Shown piece by piece: positions 7,451 through 13,442 of a DNA stretch of 21,901 nucleotides. This DNA is from Bacillota bacterium (GTDB taxonomy: Bacteria; Bacillota; UBA4882; UBA8346). The stretch is taken from positions 1 through 21,901 of the forward strand of contig JAEZJQ010000111.1 in the NCBI GenBank assembly GCA_023436305.1, in the 5' to 3' direction. The notes beneath the pieces are model-generated. The model did not search any database and was not told the origin of the DNA. It saw only the letters and a program-made list of their open reading frames with translations. A program made the translations under genes and the position numbers. Position 1 is the first letter of the stretch. Every line of letters starts with the position of its first letter.

Positions 7451-10400
7451 ATGTTAAGAAGAACGTTGATTAAAAAGCACCTGATATGGCTGGCAACTTT
7501 GCTGTTCATGGTATCCGTTTTCGCGACCAATCTATTATTCATGCCTACAGCAACGGCGGCGACTCAGGCGGCCTATTATGTATCACCCACAGGCAGCGAT
7601 AGCAATCCGGGAACTATGGAGTCGCCCTTTCAAACAATTACAAAGGCGCGTGATGTTGTACGTACAATTAACACCAACATGTCCGGGGATATTTATGTTT
7701 ACCTGCGTGGCGGCACATATAACATTACCAGTACCATTACTTTTAGTCCGCAAGACTCAGGAACCAACGGATATAGAGTATATTATCAGGCCTATCCGGG
7801 GGAAACCCCAGTCCTGAATGGCGCCACCAAAGTTACCGGATGGACTCAACATAGTGGCAATATATATAAGGCTACCTTGAACCGCTCGACCAAATTGAGA
7901 AACCTCTATGTAAATGACCAGAGGGCTTTGATGGCCGGCAAAACCGTCACAGCCAGAGGAGGGTATGGGACTTATTCCGTAACCGCGGGACAGGCAGCTT
8001 GGGCTTGGACAAGCGGCAGTAAGAGTGATGGGGTGAATTATAACTCAGGCGATGTACCAAACATTGCCAGCAACAAAAATGATCTGGAGATAGTCAACGG
8101 TACTACCTGGAACGAGAATATAGTTTGTACCAGGGATGTCATCACAAACGGTAATTATAGAACGCTTCTTTTGCAGCAGCCTTATGGGGTAATAGCCCAG
8201 ACACCGGGTTGGGGGGCGGCCTTTACCTCTTCCGGTACCCATACGATTTATAATGCCTTCGAATTCTTAAACTCTCCAGGACAATTCTATTTTGACAAGA
8301 CCACCAAAACGCTTTATTATTATATCCGCTCAGGTGAGAATATGGCCACTGCCGATGTTGAGGCTCCTGTCGTGGAGAAGCTGATCAGCATCGCCGGGAC
8401 CTCAACCACAAATAGGGTCAAGAATATAACCTTCCAGGGTATTACCTTTGCAAATACGGATTTTAGCCTTGTCAATGTCGGAGGTTCTTACGGTAAATCA
8501 ACATGCCAGGCTGCACAAGCATTTATAGCTTTTTATAACGACAATTGGCACAACACCAAGTATGATCTTGTTGATACATTACCGGGAATGATCAACGTAA
8601 CCAGCAGCGATTCGATCAATTTTATAAGCAATATAGTAAAGCACAGCGGTAGCGACGGAATTTCCATGACAAACGATGTCATAAATTCGAATATCACCGG
8701 CAACTATATAACTGACATCACATCAAGTGGCATAACGGTGGGCCATCCGCAGCATGTTTATATCGGAGATGGTGGAAATCATGCAAAATATGCTCCCGGC
8801 GTAGAAGGTGTTTGTAAGAATAATACAATCTCCAATAATATGTTGTACAACATAAGCACCGCTCCCGGGTTTGGGGGATGCGCCGCTATAACGGCATACT
8901 TTGTCGATACCATCAAAATAACGTATAACCAAGTTCAATCGACAGCCTATAATGGTATCCATTTGGGATGGGGATGGTGTAATTTCCTAGACTCAACGAC
9001 CTGTAAGAACAACACCATAAGTTATAACCGGATTATTAATCCCTTAACCAGGCTTCATGATAGCGGAGGAATATATACAATCGGTCAAATGCCGGGGACG
9101 AACATTAATCAGAACTATGTCCGCGGGGTTCCTCCGAACACCACGGGGCCTACTTATGGTTTGCACAACGATGAAGGAACTGCCTATATAATTGAAAATG
9201 ATAATGTGCTTGATATTAGTCCGCAGGTAACGTATACGATTAACTGTGAGGATTATGGACAAAAGCACGACCTGACCATCCTAAGGACGTATGCGACAGT
9301 ATGTAAAATGGGTGTCAACCCTCCAAACAGTACAATTGACCCGCCGGTTGCGGTTTCGGATAATGTATGGCCAGTGACACAGTATAATACCTGTTTGAAT
9401 TCGGGAATTCAGGAGGCATACCGGAGCGTTATACCGGGTAGTTTGCTTTCAACGCAAGATTATGTATTTCCGGCAAGTTGCGCAATAACAGCCGGGACTA
9501 CCGTAAATATAAGGAGCAGCGGGAATTCTTCAAATACGGTATGGTTTGCCCCTTCCGGAACAACGAATTTTGTTGAGGGAGTTAATATGACTAAAGCTGC
9601 GGGAGATGCGACATCGATTACCGTTCCGTATATTGCTGGGACATACAAGTTGTGTGTAGTGAATTCACAAGGTACTAAGTTGGGTGAATCGGCGGCCCTG
9701 TTGAGAGTGACCGGAACTGTCGTGCCCCCTACCCCGACTCCTGGTCCGCGAACGGCCTTTTCACAGATCGAAGCGGAGAGTTACAACACCCAATCGGGAA
9801 TCCAAACTGAAAGCTGTGGTGAAGGCGGGCAGAATATCGGATATATTGAGAATGAGGATTATGTTGTTTTTAACAATATCGATTTCGAAGGCGGCGCGGC
9901 AAGCTTTCAGGCTAGAGTAGCGAGCAGCACAGGTGGCGGCAATATTGAGATCAGGCTTGACAGTATTACCGGCACTTTAATAGGGACTTGTTCAGTCGCC
10001 GGAACCGGCGGCTGGCAGACTTGGACCACTAGCACTTGCGATGTTGGCGGGGTAAGCGGAACGCATAACTTATATCTAAAATTTACCGGCGGAAGCGGAT
10101 ACTTATTTAATATTAACTGGTTCCAATTTTTCAGAGGAAGTGTAACGCCAACACCGGTTCTTACCCCAACGCCCGTGGTAACGGCGACCCCTGTGGTGAC
10201 GACAACGCCTGCGGTGACGACAACACCCGTGGTGACAACGACACCTACGGTGACGCCTACCCCGACATCAGTGATTACGCCGACTCCGACACCGGGTACT
10301 GGTAATATTGTAGTCATTTATACGGTTCAGAATGACTGGGGTAGCGGCGCCACGGTTGATGTGAAAATCATCAATAATACCGGGGTAGCGGTGAATGGCT

Positions 10401-10624
10401 GGACTTTAGCCTTTACGTTCCCCGGCAACCAAACCATCACCAATGCCTGGAGCGGCGCTTGCACTCAAAACGGGGCTTCGGTGACGGTGAAAGACGCCGG
10501 ATATAACGCTGGTATTCCGGCGAACGGCGGAAGCGTGAACTTCGGTTTTAACTTAAACTACAGCGGCACGAATGCCGAACCCGCCGGATTCACTTTGAAT
10601 GGAGTGGCGTGCCAGGTCCAGTAA
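7451..10624 (+). CDS. Secreted right-handed parallel beta-helix glycoside hydrolase (GH141-like) with CBM6 and CBM2
   Basis: 1057 residues; GAGGAGG ribosome binding site and ATG start. Signal peptide at about 1-38, ending ATAA. The catalytic region (about 40-660) opens with YYVSPTGSDSNPGT, SPFQTITKARD and YLRGGTYN. It then shows repeated N-x-I strands (ITGNYITDI, NNTISNNMLYNI, NNTISYNRIIN) of a right-handed parallel beta-helix. This fits the fold of GH141 (founding members: an alpha-L-fucosidase and a C. thermocellum xylanase), but the family assignment is by pattern only. A beta-sandwich-like segment follows (about 672-755), then a short PT linker, CBM6 (769-894, IEAESY...GYIENEDY...INWFQFF), a Thr/Pro linker (898-950), and CBM2 (951-1057) with W963, W984 and W1000 as likely cellulose-facing residues. 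A strong terminator follows at 10694. The AraR-type site upstream suggests arabinose control. Substrate: probably an arabinoxylan or other hemicellulose side chain or backbone (inference). Confidence 0.88.
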   Translation: MLRRTLIKKHLIWLATLLFMVSVFATNLLFMPTATAATQAAYYVSPTGSDSNPGTMESPFQTITKARDVVRTINTNMSGDIYVYLRGGTYNITSTITFSPQDSGTNGYRVYYQAYPGETPVLNGATKVTGWTQHSGNIYKATLNRSTKLRNLYVNDQRALMAGKTVTARGGYGTYSVTAGQAAWAWTSGSKSDGVNYNSGDVPNIASNKNDLEIVNGTTWNENIVCTRDVITNGNYRTLLLQQPYGVIAQTPGWGAAFTSSGTHTIYNAFEFLNSPGQFYFDKTTKTLYYYIRSGENMATADVEAPVVEKLISIAGTSTTNRVKNITFQGITFANTDFSLVNVGGSYGKSTCQAAQAFIAFYNDNWHNTKYDLVDTLPGMINVTSSDSINFISNIVKHSGSDGISMTNDVINSNITGNYITDITSSGITVGHPQHVYIGDGGNHAKYAPGVEGVCKNNTISNNMLYNISTAPGFGGCAAITAYFVDTIKITYNQVQSTAYNGIHLGWGWCNFLDSTTCKNNTISYNRIINPLTRLHDSGGIYTIGQMPGTNINQNYVRGVPPNTTGPTYGLHNDEGTAYIIENDNVLDISPQVTYTINCEDYGQKHDLTILRTYATVCKMGVNPPNSTIDPPVAVSDNVWPVTQYNTCLNSGIQEAYRSVIPGSLLSTQDYVFPASCAITAGTTVNIRSSGNSSNTVWFAPSGTTNFVEGVNMTKAAGDATSITVPYIAGTYKLCVVNSQGTKLGESAALLRVTGTVVPPTPTPGPRTAFSQIEAESYNTQSGIQTESCGEGGQNIGYIENEDYVVFNNIDFEGGAASFQARVASSTGGGNIEIRLDSITGTLIGTCSVAGTGGWQTWTTSTCDVGGVSGTHNLYLKFTGGSGYLFNINWFQFFRGSVTPTPVLTPTPVVTATPVVTTTPAVTTTPVVTTTPTVTPTPTSVITPTPTPGTGNIVVIYTVQNDWGSGATVDVKIINNTGVAVNGWTLAFTFPGNQTITNAWSGACTQNGASVTVKDAGYNAGIPANGGSVNFGFNLNYSGTNAEPAGFTLNGVACQVQ
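7656..7667. promoter_or_regulatory. Second AraR-type palindrome, inside the beta-helix enzyme coding sequence
   Basis: The same 12 bases, TTGTACGTACAA, recur within codons for Val-Val-Arg-Thr-Ile, about 205 bp into the gene and 454 bp from the upstream copy. Pairs of AraR operators acting together are known in Bacillus subtilis. It may instead be a coincidence of codon use. Confidence 0.4.
9748..10008 (+). repeat. CBM6-coding direct repeat, copy 1 (in the beta-helix enzyme)
   Basis: This 261-bp stretch aligns without gaps to 21641-21901. By hand I count about 36 differences, about 86% identity. Both copies follow a Pro/Thr linker and start PR(T/S)AFSQIEAES. The window ends inside copy 2, so the full repeat length is unknown. 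Confidence 0.85.
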
Positions 10625-10693
10625 GTGAAGCAGGACGAGACGGCAGTTATGAATTATAAGTTTGTGCGTACCCGCGCGCAGCAATTATGAGTT

Positions 10694-10730
10694 AAAAAGA
10701 TCGGTTGGAACAAACAGCCGATCTTTTTTT
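10694..10730 (+). terminator. Strong intrinsic terminator after the beta-helix enzyme gene
   Basis: AAAAAGATCGGTTG pairs with CAGCCGATCTTTTT (one T-G pair) around a 7-nt loop, and the right arm runs into seven T residues. It lies 70 nt after the stop codon. The A-tract on the left arm means it could also work for transcripts coming from the minus strand. Confidence 0.9.
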
Positions 10731-10735
10731 ATGCA

Positions 10736-10990
10736 TTTGAAACCCCCCCGCTATGCGGGGATTTCAAAGAAGGCGGAGCTTATAAGTAGTAACAAAGTGG
10801 CTGTCCTTTGCTTAAACTTGAAGCTGATACTGTCTTCGAGCACAAGCAAAGGAGAGCGATAGAACGGATGATAGTTTAGAACAAACAAGGAGGAATTGTA
10901 GATACCATGCGGTATGGGCGCCAAAGTACCGAAGGAAGATAATCTATGGAAAATACCGAAGGGAGATCGGGGCGACACTTTTAGGTGCGG
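10736..10990 (+). mobile_element. IS200/IS605-family insertion sequence fragment (left end and start of tnpA)
   Basis: A hairpin at 10736-10768 (TTTGAAA, then CCCCGC-TAT-GCGGGG, then TTTCAAA) looks like the left-end hairpin bound by Y1 transposases. After a leader of about 120 nt with an AGGAGG site at 10888, the frame at about 10879-10986 reads NCRYHAVWAPKYRRK then IIYGKYRREIGA. This is the conserved N-terminal YHxVWxPKYRRK block of TnpA of the IS200 group. After REIGA the similarity ends and the catalytic HUH and Tyr regions are absent, so the element is a dead 5' fragment. It stops within about 20 nt of the 3' end of the convergent AraC gene (stop at 11004-11006). The element's right end has therefore been lost, probably in a rearrangement near that gene's end. 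Confidence 0.75.
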
Positions 10991-11003
10991 TTGTGGTTGC
11001 CGC

Positions 11004-12929
11004 CTATTTCGTTGATGATACTGCAAATCGGTGCCGGAAGGCATTCGGGGTCATATTAGTGTGGCGTTTGAATATCCGGTAAAAGTAAGTAACATCATCA
11101 AATCCGGTGCGGGAGGATATTTCCTGGATACTTAGAACGCTTGTAGCGAGAAGGCTTTTCGCAAGTTGAATCCGGGTTTCCGTGATGTATTCCAAGGGCG
11201 AACTGCCAATGATTTGTTTAAAAATTTTACTAAAAAAATTCTGGGAAAGCCCGCTTACCTCGGCCAGCATCTCCAGGGAAAACTTTTGATCCGGATGGTC
11301 GTCAATCAACTGTTTGCAAATCATGATCTTTTCATAGTTATGTTTGACAGTCTCGTCTTCAAAAGTCACCGTCCGGGTGGTATTCAATTCTTCATGGACC
11401 ATGTTCAGTATTTTTAACAAATTGGTCCGGATGTAGAGTGGCAAATCATCCTTGCGTTTGGGGAAAGATTGGACGATGCTTCTAAATAGCGGTTCCAATT
11501 TGGAAAGCCGGTTGGTGCGATATTTGTAAGGAAAGTGCGGGAAGAAATCTTTATTGGGGAGGATGGTCGCATGATCCGACAAATAGAAAGTAATGGGACT
11601 ATCGTAGCAATACCGGCGGGACTCATTAAATACTGGATCAAACGCGATCTCATAAAAATAATAACCGCTGATCCCTTGGCAGACCATCCCCGGTTTTCGA
11701 AAAAAGATATCGCCGCGCGATGCATTAAAATGCTTACCATCCGTGATCTCCTTACCAGCTCCGCCGATAATGAGTTCGATTTCATAAAAACGTACCATCC
11801 GGGGAACCATCTTCACTCCCACCGGGAACATAAAATTTGGTTGGTTGTTGTAAGTGTAATCAATGATGTACGGATAACCGGAGAGAAAATTTGGTTCATT
11901 ATCCGGCATCTTTCCAGGGGGATAACAGTCTGCTGGAAGGTCCCCTTCCCCGGAAAAATTATCTGGAGCGTCGGGATTGCTCTCCGCCTTTTCTTCATCG
12001 CTTTCTTCCGCATGCCGGCGATAACCTTCACTGAGCAAGGCCGGAGTGATTTGAAAACGGCGTTTGAATATCCGGTAAAAATAAGAGATATTGTCAAATC
12101 CACAGGCGGAAGCGACTTGTTCGATGCTCATCCCAGAGGTGGTGAGCAGGTGACGGGCAAGTATCAGGCGGCTTTCGATGATGTATTCAAAGGGTGTTAT
12201 TCCGATGATTTTCTTAAAAATCCTGCTGAAAAAGCCCGGACTGGAACCGAACCCATGAGCTAAGGTATCCAGGGAAAGCTTATGGTCCAGATGTTGGTCA
12301 ATAAATTGTTTACTAACCATGATCCTTTCATAATATTGCTTTGCAGTCTGATTCTCCAGGGCCATGGATGGGTTGGCGCGGGCGCGCGTGTCATCCAATT
12401 CCTCAAAAATGATTTTCAGGATAAGTAATAGCGCACCCTTCATTCGGGGTTGATTGGTCTGCCGGTCATCGGAAAATGCCTGAATGATGCCGGAAAAGAG
12501 CGGTTCAAGTTCATTGAAACGGTTTGTATTATACTTTATCGGCAGATCATCAAAATAACCGCCGTCAGGCAGCATGGTATTTTCATCCGATGCCCAAAAA
12601 GGAATATTGCTGTGATAACAATGTTGCCGTGACTCATCATATACCGGATCAAAGCAAACATTATACGAATAAAAACCGGAAACTCCTTGCAATTTCATGC
12701 CCGGTTTCCGAAAAAACAGATCGCCTTTCCGGGGTTTATAATGCTGCCCGTCAATAATTAGTTTTCCGGCTTTTTCACCAGTGATGAATTGGATTTCATA
12801 AAATCGGACTTTTCTTTGAAAGAATTCATAACCCGCTGGAAAGAAATCATGTTGTTCATTGAGAACATTACCATCAATGATGTAAGGATTCCATGCGGGT
12901 GCGCGCCCAAATGAAAATCGCTGGTTCAT
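11004..12929 (-). CDS. Double AraC-family transcriptional regulator: two cupin-like and two AraC HTH domains in one chain
   Basis: 641 residues from the preferred ATG at 12927-12929, which has GGGAGG 7 nt upstream; an ATG 15 nt earlier has no such site. Numbering here counts from that earlier ATG (646 aa). The protein is two full AraC regulators head to tail. Copy 1 (about 18-310) has a ligand-binding half with RFYEIQFITG, GDLFFRKPGM and CFDPVYDESR, then an HTH pair (LSLDTLAHGFGSSPGFFSRI, IEQVASACGFDNISYFYRIF). Copy 2 (about 357-640) repeats it: RFYEIELIIG, GDIFFRKPGM, AFDPVFNESR, then LEMLAEVSGLSQNFFSKIFK and IQEISSRTGFDDVTYFYRIF. An acidic and Pro-rich linker (about 311-356) joins them. Normal AraC proteins are about 280-300 residues. 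The gene is divergent from the GH9 gene and shares its intergenic region, so it probably controls that gene and itself (inference). Confidence 0.92.
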   Translation of the reverse strand: MNQRFSFGRAPAWNPYIIDGNVLNEQHDFFPAGYEFFQRKVRFYEIQFITGEKAGKLIIDGQHYKPRKGDLFFRKPGMKLQGVSGFYSYNVCFDPVYDESRQHCYHSNIPFWASDENTMLPDGGYFDDLPIKYNTNRFNELEPLFSGIIQAFSDDRQTNQPRMKGALLLILKIIFEELDDTRARANPSMALENQTAKQYYERIMVSKQFIDQHLDHKLSLDTLAHGFGSSPGFFSRIFKKIIGITPFEYIIESRLILARHLLTTSGMSIEQVASACGFDNISYFYRIFKRRFQITPALLSEGYRRHAEESDEEKAESNPDAPDNFSGEGDLPADCYPPGKMPDNEPNFLSGYPYIIDYTYNNQPNFMFPVGVKMVPRMVRFYEIELIIGGAGKEITDGKHFNASRGDIFFRKPGMVCQGISGYYFYEIAFDPVFNESRRYCYDSPITFYLSDHATILPNKDFFPHFPYKYRTNRLSKLEPLFRSIVQSFPKRKDDLPLYIRTNLLKILNMVHEELNTTRTVTFEDETVKHNYEKIMICKQLIDDHPDQKFSLEMLAEVSGLSQNFFSKIFKQIIGSSPLEYITETRIQLAKSLLATSVLSIQEISSRTGFDDVTYFYRIFKRHTNMTPNAFRHRFAVSSTK

Positions 12930-13244
12930 CAAAGAACCTCCCATGACAAATGATTAAATTTGCGGAAACCGCTCTTACGATTCATCATATCAAAAAAAGT
13001 TTTGATAGTCATCCGTTGATTGGCGGATTTGAAGGGTGATTATCATTCTCTTATATTTACAATTGGATTGTACAATAAAAAGTTGATTTGACAATTGTTT
13101 CTAGTTGATCTTAAGTTTTATAATGAATTAAAGATTTTTCGTGCGAAAACAAGGATTTAATTGGATAAATCAAACTCGATTGGTTTTTTACATATTACAA
13201 GCGTTTACCTATGCGGAAGGTTACTCCTTTTTCAACGTGTTAAC

Positions 13245-13277
13245 TTGTACGGTCAATTATTGAATTTATACGAACAA
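13245..13277. promoter_or_regulatory. Pair of AraR-like operators, 21 bp apart, upstream of the GH9 gene
   Basis: TTGTACGGTCAA (13245-13256, two changes from TTGTACGTACAA) and TTATACGAACAA (13266-13277, whose reverse is one change from TTGTTCGTACAA). Their starts are 21 bp apart, two helical turns, so both would face the same side of the DNA. This suits cooperative binding, as known for AraR. Each site alone is imperfect. Confidence 0.4.
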
Positions 13278-13343
13278 TGATGCGGGTCAATGATTAGATC
13301 TTGGCCATCATCCGCAATTTAGGCGTGTCGAAAGGAGGTGAGA

Positions 13344-13388
13344 ATGGAAACACCGGCAGTGGAGAAGCAAAAAAAGTTCGTTGCTTAA
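13344..13388 (+). CDS. 14-codon ORF with perfect ribosome binding site in the GH9 leader
   Basis: ATG at 13344 preceded by AAAGGAGGTGAGA, a near-perfect Shine-Dalgarno with good spacing. It encodes METPAVEKQKKFVA and stops at TAA. It ends 54 nt before the GH9 start codon. Its strong translation signal makes it a possible leader peptide, or the remains of a longer small peptide gene whose rest has been lost. I recognise no family. The peptide has no signal sequence or membrane segment. Confidence 0.4.
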   Translation: METPAVEKQKKFVA

Positions 13389-13442
13389 CCGTCAATTACT
13401 TACTTACACCAAAATGAAACAAAAAAGAGGGAGGTTTTTAAT

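Larger units (their letters stand above)
12945..13442. promoter_or_regulatory. Divergent control region between the double AraC gene and the GH9 gene
   Basis: Roughly 500 bp without a large gene. It holds several related elements. ACAATTG (13059-13065), the perfect palindrome ATTGTACAAT (13067-13076) and ACAATTGT (13091-13098) form a CAAT-rich cluster near the AraC gene. A TATAAT (13119-13124) has a poor TTGTTT -35 at 18 nt, inside a block shared with the GH10 promoter. A cre/LacI-like element TTACAAGCGTTTACCT lies at 13195-13210. Two AraR-like sites lie at 13245-13277, and a 14-codon ORF at 13344-13388. The 5' leader of the GH9 mRNA would be long, about 300 nt, if the shared -10 block is its promoter. 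Confidence 0.5.

Noticed and set aside
10141..10300. Short tandem repeats resembling a CRISPR array
   Set aside because: They are codon repeats of a Thr/Pro linker (ACNCCN), with no constant repeat length or spacers. The same applies to 15730-15930.
9907..10317. Minus-strand ORF rich in Val/Gly (VGVGVTVGVVV)
   Set aside because: It is the antisense of the Thr/Pro linker and CBM6 of the beta-helix enzyme; low-complexity shadow.
11535..12263. 242-codon plus-strand ORF
   Set aside because: Lies wholly opposite the double AraC gene, whose domains are unmistakable; no family features.
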